The notes under the pieces are model-generated. The model had not been told where the DNA came from, searched no databases, and saw only the letters and a program-made list of their open reading frames with translations. The position numbers were made by a program, and so were the translations under genes. A stretch of DNA of 64,000 nt from Pisolithus tinctorius (Eukaryota; Basidiomycota; Agaricomycetes; Boletales; Pisolithaceae), in the NCBI GenBank assembly GCA_024663395.1, contig JANFAH010000002.1, positions 558,001 to 622,000 of the forward strand. Reading direction: 5' to 3'. Positions 22,386-32,708 of the stretch are shown piece after piece. Position 1 is the first letter of the stretch. Each line of letters opens with the position of its first letter.

Positions 22386-25300
22386 TCATGAATAGTCGTC
22401 TGAGTTGTAGTCGATATTGTTGTTGGTGTCTTTGTTTTCATCATTTGTTTCATTTTCATCATCATTGTCATCATCATCACTGTCGTCATCGTTACTGCTG
22501 TTATTATCTTCTTCTTCATCTCTTTCTTCTTCCATAACACTGGGTAAGGGAGTGTGGCGAGAATAATAAGGAATGACTCGAAACGCTGCGACGCCTCGAG
22601 CAGAAATGGTGCCATCGAGTTCTTTAAGGACATAGGAGCCTCCCTTGGTGTGACGAACAACCTCATAGGGACCAAGGTAGCGTGGCTTTGACTTGCGATC
22701 CAGTTCCTTCTCTATCTGTGTGTTGCGAACCAACACCAAACCTCCTGGCTCATAAGCTGACTTCATCAACCGTAAAGCATACCTCTTCTCAAACTGACCC
22801 TTGGAGCGTAAACGAGACTTCTGCAATGTAGCGAAAGCGGCATCGATATCTTCTTCTCCCCTTTCCAACTGACGAATGCGAAGTGCAAGAAGCTCGTGAG
22901 ATGACATTCCAGAGTAGAATCCTTCAACGAGATAGGTAGACTCGAAGAGATCAAAAGGCAGGACAGGATCAAGACCATGTAGCAGGAAGTAGGGGCTGAA
23001 TCCAGTGGAGCGACGAGTAGTGACCTTGTCTGCAAAGAATGCGTGATGGACCTTGGACGGCCAACGCGAAAGATCTCCTTCACAAGCCTTGATGATAGCT
23101 TCTCTGATAACAAAGTGACCACGTTCTACAACTCCATTTGCCTTGGAATTATATGGGGAGATGCGAATCTGAGGAATGGAGTAGTGCTTCATGAGTTTCT
23201 CAAAGGTGCCCTTGACCTCACTGCCATTATCAGTGACAACCTGGGCAATAACACCATAACGATAGAAGACTTCCTCCCAGAAGAATTTAGCAAGACTGTC
23301 TGCATTGGCATGACGAAGAGCACGACCTTCTGCAGCGAGGGAAAGATCATCTCGAGCTGCGACAAGATAGCGATAACCACGTGCTTTGGGCATGAGCATG
23401 ACGTCGACATAGACCTTCATAAAGATTCTGGGGGAAGCGGAAATGGTGATAGGAACCTCTGCTTTACGAGTGCTTCGGATCTGGCATTCATGGCAAGAGC
23501 GGACATGATGGGCAACGTCTTGATACATCTGAGGCCAGTAAAAGCGCTGTCTGACTGTATGAAAGACTCCAAAGACTCCACGATGACCGAGTTCTTCATG
23601 AGCATGACTGAGGATCTGGACACGGAGATGGGGATCAAAGATGACCTTGGCTGGAGGATGGGGACCTCGACGTTTAAAGAGCTGGTCTCCACGAAGGAAG
23701 AACTGAAGGGATCTGCGAATGAAGCACTTGCGAGCAGTATTGGAAGGGAACGGGGGAAGTTCTGTAGTACGAAGGAAGTGCAGGACTCGACGTAAGAGGA
23801 CATCTTGAGATGTATCACTGGAAAGGAATGAAGGGAGGGTAACGGCATATGTGGATTCGTGCACAAGTCGTCGACAAGTTGCGCTGACCGAAGACGGATG
23901 GGCATCTGTAAAAAGAACATTCTCCAACCACTCATCAGCTTCTTCTGCATCAGCCTCGCCTTCTTCATACTCCTCTTCTGTAGGTTGACGTCTGGAAAGG
24001 GCATCTGGGGCTCGGTGACGAACGGCAGGGACATGAATGAGCTTAAAGTCAAAGAGAAGTATACCCTCGATCCAGCAATTGACAGTAGCATTAGGTTGAA
24101 GATCTGGATCATTGAGCATACCTTTGATGTACTTCGCATCAACCTCTACCCATAGATGACGAACGCCATAGAGATATAGACGGTAGTGACGAAGCGCTCT
24201 GAAGAGACCATAGAGCTCGAGCTTAGGCTGACTGTAGCAGGATTCACGTTCATTGATGGGGAGTGAACCATAGCGAGCAGGACGTTTGCGACCTTCTTCA
24301 TCATACTGAGAGAGAACAAATCCAATGGCGATGTTACTAGTGTCAACAGAAAGAATGACTGGCAGGTCAGATGAGTAGTCAACGGGGCGAAGGGCAGGAG
24401 CAGATGAGACGGCAAGCTTCAAGGCATCAAACGCATCTTGCTGGGGCTGGTCCCAAATGAACGGAGCATTCTTGCGATAAAGGTCAACGAGTGGGCGAGC
24501 CAACTGCGAGTAGTTCGCAATCCAGATATGAACAGTACCACAGAGACCTAGGAATGAGCGAACATCTTTGGGCGTAGCGAGCGTTGGCCAGTTGACGACC
24601 CTCTTCACCCTGTGGTCGTCAGGAGAGCGACCATGAGGATGGCATGCTTGACCAAGAATGATAACACGAGGCTGGCAGATCTGAGATTTCAAGCCAGAAA
24701 ACGTTCCGCCGGCATGAGCAAACCGATGCATGACTCTATGCACGTCTACAGCATGTTCCCAAATGAAGCGACGTATGCCGGGATTCTCAGGTAACGTTTC
24801 GGCATTGCCATCAGCATCTTCATAACGGGTTGCAGGGCCTTTGACCGGCAGATCGTCGATGAAAACGTTGGCAACGTGAGGGATTTCGTCCTGTAGAATG
24901 AAAGCTGTACAATTCTGAAACTCCGACGGCGAGTTGGTGTAGCCTTGAGGCATGGCAGTATGGCGCAGTAAGCCAAGAGGCGTCATGAAGGATGTCAGAT
25001 CTCGGCTATCGGGATGGAGCTGGTGTGCATCAAATCCTGAAAATAGATCAAAGACCGTGTAGCATTGACGACCGGCAAACGGCTCCACAAAGTCATCCAG
25101 GATTGGTGGAACACCAGCGTCTCGAATGGTAACCTTATTCAGAGGCTGTAGATCATGAACGATACGGATCTTGCCATTCTTTTTCATAACGCAGAACCAT
25201 TTGGAGCGATAGGATGATTGGGCCGGCTCATAGAGACCAGCGGCGACCTTCTCCCGAAGAAGCTGTATGACACGTTCTCATATGCCAGGGGGAATTGGAA

Positions 25301-26372
25301 TGTTACAAAACTCCCATGGTTTGTGTGGCAGGACAGGAATGATGTAAGGCGAAAAGTAGTCTGAACGAAAGTTTCCTCTCTCCGATTCATCAAACGCCAA
25401 GGCACGCTCATTAAGCTTCATGACATGCGAAAAAAGTTTTTCCTCTTCTGGCCAGAGAAAGCCATCAGCGTTAATCTTCATGGAGGTAAGGCGCTCTTGA
25501 GTAAGCTTCCTTGTGGGAATGAACACAGGAGGGTGACATGTGAGAGGTGTGAGTGATGCGAGGGGGTCTTCTGGAAACTGGCGATGGACCTGAGCATCTT
25601 CTGGATAGACTCCAGGCACTGGCTTGACTTTACGATCAACGCGCTTGTACGCTCCATACACCGGCTGTCCTGTTTCATCGGCTGAGTCTTCCATATCTGT
25701 AGCAAGGCTTTTTCTAAAACGTAACAAATCAAGAAAGTCAGACAGAGAATAGTAAAAATGAAGCTGTTTTTCAGTTTTCTGAATAAGAAGGGGATCTGGT
25801 GCTTTTGAAGGACTAGATAACAAAGAAGAGAAGACATCAAGATAAAAAGAGCTCTGGAAATCTGAAACTGAAGGAGGCATAGTAAGTGATGTTACAGGAG
25901 TATCTGAGCAAAGAAATGATATATGTGGGTTTAGGAGTTTAACGACTTCTCGGTCAAAGTGAGCAGACGAAGAACAAGAAAAACTATAAGTACAAGAGGG
26001 GACATACGAATCAATCTTCAAAGAGCTGGAGAAATAAATGATGAGATATGGGAGAAAGTGGAGGAACACATCCGAAAAGATCACTGGACCTGTCTTGAGT
26101 TGAACCTGAGGAAGTGGAAGCAGGAAAGTGGTCTGGGTATGAAACTGCTTCGAAAGGGGGAGGATGAGCTGAGGCTGAAGCAAAACTGACCGCACTGGCA
26201 AGGATATGAAGACTGGAGTTTGGGAATGCACCTGTGTCCTCTTCATCCACATCACCTGAATGGTCCTCTGCAGCTTCCTGCAAATGAGCAATCCATCCAG
26301 TAGGGGTACGACACATGACAACATTGTTGTACGGCTCTGGCATGGCAACTGACTCTTCACCAACAGCAGCAT
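22386..26372 (-). pseudogene. pol: Element A pol: RT, RNase H and integrase, one nonsense codon
   Basis: One reading frame runs from about 26000 to 22386, broken by a single TGA at 25280-25278 (PIPPGI*ERVIQLL). Upstream of the stop is a pol linker (FLWPEEEKLFSHVM..FDESERGNF). Downstream come the RT (RSKWFCVMKKNGKIRIVHD; TVFDLFSGFDAHQL; catalytic FIDDLPVKG near 24870), RNase H (LSVDTSNIAIGFVLS near 24350; KLELYGLFRALRHY; VEVDAKYIKG), and integrase with an HHCC zinc end (HEELGHRG..SCHECQ). The integrase D-D-E residues lie in VDVMLMPK, VTDNGSEV and NGVVERGH. The C-terminus has a GPY-like block (YLGPYEVVRHTKGGSY) and a Glu/Asp/Asn-rich tail, with no chromodomain. The frame lies in a different register from gag and overlaps its 3' end. 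The first 120 codons of this overlap are not protein-like, so pol probably begins near the gag stop. Confidence 0.9.
23859..23885. repeat. Palindromic module inside A pol
   Basis: GCACAAGTCGTCGACAAGTT, then GCGC. The same module occurs in gag and in the LTR, but here it is read in a different frame (ATCRRLVHE instead of QLDDELC). Confidence 0.7.
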
Positions 26373-29300
26373 TAGACATGGCTAGGGGAGCTGAGGCTAG
26401 TAATGGCATAGGAAGAGTTGGACTAGAGGAATGCTGATGCCTGTGTAAGTCGTCGTCGAGTTGTGCAGACTGAGGCAAGGATGGGCTAGGCAGACAGAAG
26501 CGAGAGCCAACACTAGTGTTGAACATATCAGAGTTGAGTGGCGAAAGTGTGGTGGGTATATCTGGGGATAGACTGGACAAGTGGTGGGACACGCACAACT
26601 CGTCGACGAGTTGCGTGGACTGAGAGTCATGACCTATATCTGAGGATGAACCTAGCAGCTGCACATGGCTGCACAAGCCGTCGTCGAGTTGTGCAGATTG
26701 ATGATGGGTGGATGGACTGGGTGCATATGGATCCCTGCACAACTCATCGTCGAGTTGTGTGGACTGAGAGTCATGGCAAGCTTCATGGGAAGTAGGGGCA
26801 ACTGAACCGCAGTAGGAAGTATTGAAGATGGAGAATGTAGCTTCAGAGTCTGGAGTGACAGTGTCTCTACAGAACAGAAGTGAAGCCTGGTGAGAACCAT
26901 CAGCGGGCTCCTCTTGAATGATAACCAGATCTGGGGACGGGGGAGAGGGAGTCTGAGGTGGAGCAGTAATGCCATTAGAAAGTACGTGTGAAGCAGGTAG
27001 ACTTGAGTTAGATGGCAGGTCTGGAGGTGGAGATGCATTGCTCTGAGTGGGAGATGCCTGTGGGAGTAGATGAGGATAGAACCTGACATAGGCAGAACCT
27101 TCAAGCTCATGGTAATGCTCAAGTGGGGCAGGAACCTGTCGGACTAAGCGAACATCAAGCATAAGGAAGTCTTGGAAGTAGACTCCTGATTCATCAGTAC
27201 CTCTTTCTCCAGCAAGTGCATGGTTTGAGTCGAGATAAAGGGAGGACAGATGGGGAGTGCGATGAGCAAGGCTAGTAAGAAGTGAGACAAGTGACTGGCG
27301 CTCTTCTCTTCTGATCTGGCGACGAATCTGGGCAAGGGTAGGATTATCCTCCAATCCACTCGTATCAGTGGACTGTAACTCCTGAGTAAGCTGACCAACA
27401 AACTCCGAAGGAAAGGGACTGGTAGGAGGTGGGAATGCTTGGACAGGAATGGGATGGAACACAGGAAAGGCTGAGGCAACATCAAACCCATCTGGGGGCG
27501 ATTCAGGATATAGCAGAATAGAATCGAGTGACCGAGGGGGTGACTGCGAAGTTGATGGGGGTGGAGCAAAGACGATGGGCGAAACATGATGAGGGGTACC
27601 AACTGCTACATCTCTCATAGGTTCATTGGCTTCTTGCTGAGAATGGACAGGCTCTAGAGTTGCCATAAGAGTATCTGCAACAGATCCAAGCTGGCCTTCA
27701 GTAACACACATCTCCAGGGGGCGATCTGAATCAGCTCCAAAGACAACATAAGTTCCAGACTCTCTTTCAACAATGCCAACCGAGTTCCCAAGAGCCCAAG
27801 GACAACCAAGGAGGAGATCAAAGCCTGCATTAGTGTCTGGGGCGACGAATAGATTGGTCCAAGTCCTGGCAGCACCACAGAAGAGAGGGACATCTTGTAC
27901 CAGACCTTTCAGAGTAGAGATACCTCCTTTTGCATCTCGCATATTGATGGTCTGCGACATATCGATGGGCATGCGAATGACTGACTGGGCTATACCAGCA
28001 CGAACGACATTGAGGGTAGATCCAGAGTCAATGACACCTGTTACACGACGACCATTGCAAGTCAGATTGATAGTGATGAGGGGACTAGAAGTCAATGCCA
28101 AGTAGGAGGATGCAGGAGGAGTTCCTTCAACAGCAGTAACAGACTTGACTGGCTGAGCCAGGGGCTGTCTCTTGAATCGCATAAGCTCCTGAAGGTGCTG
28201 AGAAACATCCCTAGATGATCCAATGACCTCCCCAACAGATACAGTCAAGGGAGTAGAAAGAATGCGCTCTACAATGGCTTTAGAGTTGGCAGACTGTGAA
28301 AGTGATGAAGACAGGGAAGTGGTAGGAGGGGGCTTGGATTTCTTAGACCTGTCTGCAGAATCAGTGGCTTGACCAGATGGCTTTGGGACAGTGGCATCTT
28401 CCATGACAGCATCATCTCTAGTTCCATCAAAGACAGTGGGATGGATGTCAACTGGTACAAAGGCAGGGGCAAGTGGTACTTTCTGTGGAGCAGGGATGGA
28501 TGCAGAGGATGAGGGCTTTGGCTCCTGACTCTCTTTCTCCTTGCCATGCGAACGAGGCGGGACAAGGACACTGTCAAAGACAGCCTTTCTCTTCTCTTTG
28601 GTAACCTTGTTAGAGCGATCCACAGCAGCAACAAGGGGTTCTTCTTCCAACTCATAAATCTCGGCACTAGACTCTTCTTCGGCCTCTTCATGGATAACAA
28701 AGCGAACTGCATTGGCAGGCTGAGCAGCAGCTTTAGTGCGCTCATAAGCTTGCAGGATAGTCTCTTCTCCATTGCGATAGATGCGCTGTCCATTAGGGTA
28801 GATGACTCGATGGTTTTCATCACGTGCCAAAGAACCCTTCTGAATGAGATCATTAATGGCCTGGCAACTCTCAACACCATGGCCTTCAACACCACAGCCA
28901 TAACAAGTGATGGTCCTTCTAGCAGGACGGGTCTGGGATGAGGAAGTAGCAGCAGGGGCAGTGGATGCAGGAGTAGATGCAGGAGCAGGACGAAGGGAAG
29001 GGGCACGAAGCACCTTTGCAGCATCAGGATCCATCTTGATAGCACGATAGTAAAGGAGGGAGTAGTCTGGGTCACTGAGTGACATGCGAGAGAGGGACTT
29101 GATTAGGGTCTCAACCTCATCTTGTTTGCGAGCAGTAGGACCTTCTTTCTCCAAATTTTCAAGGTTTCTTCTGGCTTCATGGGAAGGGAGCAGAGGGCGA
29201 ACACTGTCATCTCTTCCATCTGAGCGATGAGAAGCATTAGGCTGGGCCTGAGGAGCAGGGGCAGCACGAGGGCCAAGGAAGTCAAGGTCATCTGCATCAA

Positions 29301-29952
29301 AGCGATCACGACGAAGGACCTCTTCAGCTGACTGGCATACATCATCATAGGGGAATGGCCTGCTGATGTCAAGGTTGGGATCCTTTGTCCTAAGACGAGT
29401 TTCAACCAAGCCACGAAAGACTGGGGACAAACCAGCCCAAAAGTAGTGATTATATTCATCAACTGATATCCTTCCTTTGTTCTTCAACCAACCTCCAATG
29501 CGAATGAAGCCACGGTTGTAAGCCCTAAAGTCTTGAAGAGTCATGATGGGCTGCATCCTAGACTCCAAAGCAAAGCTCTTGAGATGCCTTTCAAAGAACC
29601 TTTCATCTGATAGATCAGCATCAAAGTACTTGAGGAGATCAGCCTTCAAGTTAGCCCAATCAGGAGTGTAGTAGTGAGCCATTCCTTCAATAATCTCCCT
29701 AACACGAGCATTGCAGTACTGGAGGATGGATTCAACCATTTCCTGGTCAGAAGTGACATTGTGGTAGGCACAGAGACGTTCATAGTGGTCCAAGAAGGAG
29801 CGAACATGGGTATGGTCTCCTTGGAAGAGTTCTGGAGCAGACTTCATGCCAAGCAAGGGCATAGTGAGGACAGAGCGAGCAGGGGGAGCAGCCATAGCCA
29901 CTGGAACTGCTGATGATGTAGGAGGATAGATAGTGGGGATGGTGGATGACAT
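26011..29952 (-). CDS. gag: Element A Gag and protease polyprotein
   Basis: A 1313-aa open frame starting 101 bp inside the 5' LTR. Residues 35-230 are a capsid-like helical region (FQGDHTHVRSFLDHYERL.., YNHYFWAGLSPVFRGLV). A CCHC zinc knuckle, CYGCGVEGHGVESC, lies near residue 350. A retropepsin follows near residues 635-760 (VTGVIDSGSTLNVV; DLLLGCPWALG). The remaining 550 residues are low-complexity and rich in Ser, Pro and His. They contain four copies of a QLDDEL-type peptide encoded by palindromic DNA (26443-26768). It is unusually long for a Gag-PR. Translation of pol would need a frame change or an alternative message near 26011. Confidence 0.9.
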   Translation of the reverse strand: MSSTIPTIYPPTSSAVPVAMAAPPARSVLTMPLLGMKSAPELFQGDHTHVRSFLDHYERLCAYHNVTSDQEMVESILQYCNARVREIIEGMAHYYTPDWANLKADLLKYFDADLSDERFFERHLKSFALESRMQPIMTLQDFRAYNRGFIRIGGWLKNKGRISVDEYNHYFWAGLSPVFRGLVETRLRTKDPNLDISRPFPYDDVCQSAEEVLRRDRFDADDLDFLGPRAAPAPQAQPNASHRSDGRDDSVRPLLPSHEARRNLENLEKEGPTARKQDEVETLIKSLSRMSLSDPDYSLLYYRAIKMDPDAAKVLRAPSLRPAPASTPASTAPAATSSSQTRPARRTITCYGCGVEGHGVESCQAINDLIQKGSLARDENHRVIYPNGQRIYRNGEETILQAYERTKAAAQPANAVRFVIHEEAEEESSAEIYELEEEPLVAAVDRSNKVTKEKRKAVFDSVLVPPRSHGKEKESQEPKPSSSASIPAPQKVPLAPAFVPVDIHPTVFDGTRDDAVMEDATVPKPSGQATDSADRSKKSKPPPTTSLSSSLSQSANSKAIVERILSTPLTVSVGEVIGSSRDVSQHLQELMRFKRQPLAQPVKSVTAVEGTPPASSYLALTSSPLITINLTCNGRRVTGVIDSGSTLNVVRAGIAQSVIRMPIDMSQTINMRDAKGGISTLKGLVQDVPLFCGAARTWTNLFVAPDTNAGFDLLLGCPWALGNSVGIVERESGTYVVFGADSDRPLEMCVTEGQLGSVADTLMATLEPVHSQQEANEPMRDVAVGTPHHVSPIVFAPPPSTSQSPPRSLDSILLYPESPPDGFDVASAFPVFHPIPVQAFPPPTSPFPSEFVGQLTQELQSTDTSGLEDNPTLAQIRRQIRREERQSLVSLLTSLAHRTPHLSSLYLDSNHALAGERGTDESGVYFQDFLMLDVRLVRQVPAPLEHYHELEGSAYVRFYPHLLPQASPTQSNASPPPDLPSNSSLPASHVLSNGITAPPQTPSPPSPDLVIIQEEPADGSHQASLLFCRDTVTPDSEATFSIFNTSYCGSVAPTSHEACHDSQSTQLDDELCRDPYAPSPSTHHQSAQLDDGLCSHVQLLGSSSDIGHDSQSTQLVDELCVSHHLSSLSPDIPTTLSPLNSDMFNTSVGSRFCLPSPSLPQSAQLDDDLHRHQHSSSPTLPMPLLASAPLAMSNAAVGEESVAMPEPYNNVVMCRTPTGWIAHLQEAAEDHSGDVDEEDTGAFPNSSLHILASAVSFASASAHPPPFEAVSYPDHFPASTSSGSTQDRSSDLFGCVPPLSPISHHLFLQLFED
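26443..26768. repeat. Four palindromic modules in A gag
   Basis: Four near-palindromes with core CAACTCGTCGACGAGTTG lie at about 26443-26470, 26588-26620, 26669-26705 and 26734-26768. All are in the gag frame and encode QLDDEL-like peptides ending in Cys or His. The spacing between copies is irregular (about 66-145 bp), so they are not a simple tandem repeat. Confidence 0.8.
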
Positions 29953-30052
29953 AGTAATGAGATATCAAGTGGGTTTCAGAGACAAGTTTCAATAGGCTGA
30001 GTGAGCAGGGTTCTTGATCCAGGAATAACCACCCCTCGCGGTGGGCTCCAGA

Positions 30053-31902
30053 TGTGAGTCAAAGTGTGGAATGCTGGTGAAAACCAAACAAATCCAACAC
30101 CAAAAGACAAATAAAAGCGAGTGGTGGTTTGCCTCTGCGGAACCTGGAGTGCAGAGAAACCTAAAGTGGGGGGAGTTTCAATGGCAGGTGCTCCTAGCGC
30201 AAGTCGACGACGAGTTACGCAGGAGAAGACAAGCAAGTGATGATTGGATGGGGGATGCTGAACAGAGCAAAGGTGTTCAGCTGAAAGGACTTGGGATGAT
30301 GGACTTTAATAAGATGTGCTCCTGGCGCAAGTCGATGACGAGTTACGCAGGAGTGGAGGGATGACAAAGACTGCTGACTAAGAGGAAGCTTCAGATGAAT
30401 AATGGAGGCAGGTAGACTCTTCCAAATGAGCCTCAACTACCAAGTATACAAATGATGACAGATAGACCCCTTCGTGGAGCCTCAACTGTCGACGATGAGA
30501 TAGGCACTGGACTGACTGCTGGACTGCTTCTGAATTGATTCTCGATTGATTGTTTCTGGGTAGCTAAGTACATGGGGGTTTATATACTGAGGGGGGAGCA
30601 CAGCTTGTGACAAACAAGGCACAAACACTTGGTAAGTAATGAGTAAGGACTGAGTAATCATGATGAGTAAGCGAGAAATGAAAAGTAAGCAAGCAAAGAA
30701 GATTGGTAAGTATTGGCAATGAACGAGTCAAGGATAGTCAAAATATCACAGAATGAGTCAAATAGAGTCAGAAACTGAGTAAGCGCACTGATATCACATT
30801 AGGGGGTGGCGATGCAAGTCAGATCTCGGCGGAGACATCTCTAGATCCAAAGATGGCATGACAGATGGACAGTGTTTCCAGATAGGGAAGTATTAATTCC
30901 AGAATTGAAGGGCATGAGTCAGGCGTCAAAGGGGGCTAGGGCATTGGGGGTCTGTGGGGCAATGAGAGCATACGCGATCGCGTCTCCCACCCTTCCATCC
31001 TCTCAGCGAAGTTAACAAAACTTCATGAACAGGGCTCTGATGGAGGAGGAGAAGGGGGGACGTCTTCTGCTGGATCTTGCAGTAAGAAGGCAAGATGCAT
31101 GTCATACTCGTCATGAATGCGATCAGGGAGGCTGGAGGACAGTAGATTATACTGCAGCTGTCGCAATGCGGGAAGAATGATGGACGAGACTGGAATAAAG
31201 ACAGTGCAGGGAGCAGGGAGGAACGATCCATATGCTTCATCAACTGGGGAGACTGAAACGACCACATAAGACCTTTCTAACCGAGTGACAGACCTGAGGT
31301 GACCAAAGAACGTCCTTCTGGAAGTCATACTGACAAGGAGAACACGCTGACCAAGCTGCATGGGATGAGACGGGGCTGACAATGATGGGATGAACCAGGG
31401 GGCTTCAGGACGGAAGCTGGTGGGAACGCCTGGCAGATATACATAGCCACTGTCTCTGGCAAATGAGACAAGCGAGATGACCGACGAAGAGGTGGCCATG
31501 ATTGATGGACTTTGCGAAATGAGCATCTGATGGATGGAGTGCTGTAGAAACACGCAGGGTGCGAGGATCCTCTCCAAATTTGGAAGGAAGAATCATGGGG
31601 CTGAGCACTTTAAGCGAGCATGCGAACCAAGTTGATATCTTTGGAAATGGCGGAGATATGACGAAAACCGGAATGCCGTACATGGGCGCTAAAAACCTTT
31701 AATGCGCGCCCAACTCGCTTCCTCTTTTCTCTTTAGCACTGACGACTCGATCTTGTGCGAAGGATGACTGTTCATGTCCAACAGTCTTTCTACGCATGAG
31801 GCCTTTAGTCTTCATCTGCATGCATGGGCATCGTGCGCAACTCGTCAACGAGTTAGGCAGAGTCAGCTGTAACCATGTCCACAACACCTTTGGTGTGTGA
31901 CA
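30053..31902 (-). repeat. Element A 5' LTR (subtype A2)
   Basis: 1850 bp, nearly identical to 20405-22253. The ORF in U3 runs 31499-31023. The TATA box is at about 30580 on the sense strand. Differences to the other LTR include changes at former CpG sites, near 30136, 31594, 31629 and 31682. Confidence 0.95.
31023..31499 (-). CDS. LTR-encoded ORF (U3) in element A 5' LTR
   Basis: 158 codons from MATSSS to TGA, one Pro codon shorter than in the solo copies (PPPSEP for PPPPSEP). The identical frame in the 3' LTR is 21850-21374. No known domain. The 3' LTR copy would lie within a genomic transcript. Confidence 0.55.
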   Translation of the reverse strand: MATSSSVISLVSFARDSGYVYLPGVPTSFRPEAPWFIPSLSAPSHPMQLGQRVLLVSMTSRRTFFGHLRSVTRLERSYVVVSVSPVDEAYGSFLPAPCTVFIPVSSIILPALRQLQYNLLSSSLPDRIHDEYDMHLAFLLQDPAEDVPPSPPPSEPCS

Positions 31903-32397
31903 GCGGCGTGGTCCGCGGAGTAGTACTGGCGATGCGAGTGGTGCGAGCGGTATACGTAGTTCGTGCGCGGCGGAATGCGAGATGTGCAGTGTAGACGAAG
32001 TGGAAAGGAAACTCGTGGTGACCTTCCGAGTGCCAAAAGGTATCATTCTGTACCTAAGTACAGGGCTTTATAGTCCGGACAAACCCGGAACCTAAGTAAG
32101 ACGGGGTACAGTAAAGGAAAGCCGCGCGACAGCGCGTACACAGAAGACAGGCCAAACAGAGGCCGAGGGTATACTACAAGCACTAAAGGAATAGAGACCG
32201 TGATAAGAGAAGGAGTCCAAGGAAAAACAACAACCGGAGCACAGCGGCCGTGGGTATAGCATTGCGCGAGAGGGAGCGAGGGCGCGGGAAGGTAGCGTGC
32301 GAACAATGGTGAATGCGAGAGGGGAGCGGACGTAACAGTAGTCACGGAACGGTTAATGATAGGGGCTTACGCGTCCAGGGAATGCGGATTCCTCACA
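31903..32397 (-). repeat. Ty3/Gypsy B left LTR (3' LTR), second part
   Basis: It resumes the B LTR after element A and matches 43160-43652. Its first four bases, GCGG, are the second copy of the A target duplication. It ends ..GATTCCTCACA at 32397. Seven differences from the right LTR were found by eye over the whole LTR, all C/T or G/A at CpG. Confidence 0.93.
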
Positions 32398-32435
32398 CCT
32401 GCGGGGGACTTAGATGCTGACCGTCCCCGGTCAGC
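32398..32435. repeat. Hairpin repeat, copy 1, bordering the antisense gene module
   Basis: CCTGCGGGGGACT is followed by a perfect 8-bp stem with a 4-base loop (GCTGACCG TCCC CGGTCAGC, 32416-32435), directly next to the LTR. A second copy lies at 36382-36420. Its stem differs by a paired C/T and G/A change that keeps pairing. Confidence 0.8.
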
Positions 32436-32620
32436 CACGTGGCGCGGAGGACATAAATAGCTTGCCGTGTGGTGATGGCAACGGTGTGGTGCCGAGGGTT
32501 CAAGAACACCGGATGATTCCGCGTGGAAGCGAAGGAAGCGTAGAGCCGAGGGACGCGAGAAGGCCGTTGAATACCGCGTATAGGCGTCCGGACCGATGAC
32601 ATAAGCGCCTCATGGCCGCT

Positions 32621-32628
32621 AAGTATAT
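32621..32628 (+). promoter_or_regulatory. TATA box of the antisense gene in element B
   Basis: TATATAAT about 80 bp upstream of the ATG at 32709, in a short intergenic region (32436-32708) that otherwise holds no ORF of note. It supports an independent plus-strand transcript. Confidence 0.5.
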
Positions 32629-32708
32629 AATTGTTAGTGCGCGGCTCAAACCTTCGCATCGATTTGATTCTTTCCTCCCCTCCATCCATCGCATCTAATA
32701 CTCTCCCC

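Larger units (their letters stand above)
20405..31902 (-). mobile_element. Full-length Ty3/Gypsy retrotransposon, family A
   Basis: Two LTRs (20405-22253 and 30053-31902) flank a 7.8-kb internal region with gag-PR and pol on the minus strand. The target duplication GCGG lies at 20401-20404 and 31903-31906. The 5' LTR is the right-hand one. The primer binding site TGGAGCCCACCGCGAGGG follows the 5' LTR by two bases on the sense strand (about 30050-30033). By eye the LTRs differ at about six substitutions and one indel, nearly all C/T or G/A at CpG, so the insertion is young. Pol has one premature TGA, so this copy is probably not autonomous. It lies inside an LTR of element B. Confidence 0.95.

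Noticed and set aside
23043..23795. 250-codon plus-strand open frame inside element A
   Set aside because: It lies opposite the integrase and RNase H region of pol and has no recognisable motif.
26011..26372. Programmed frameshift between gag and pol of element A
   Set aside because: The frames overlap by about 360 nt, but I found no convincing slippery site, and pol-like sequence starts only near the gag stop.
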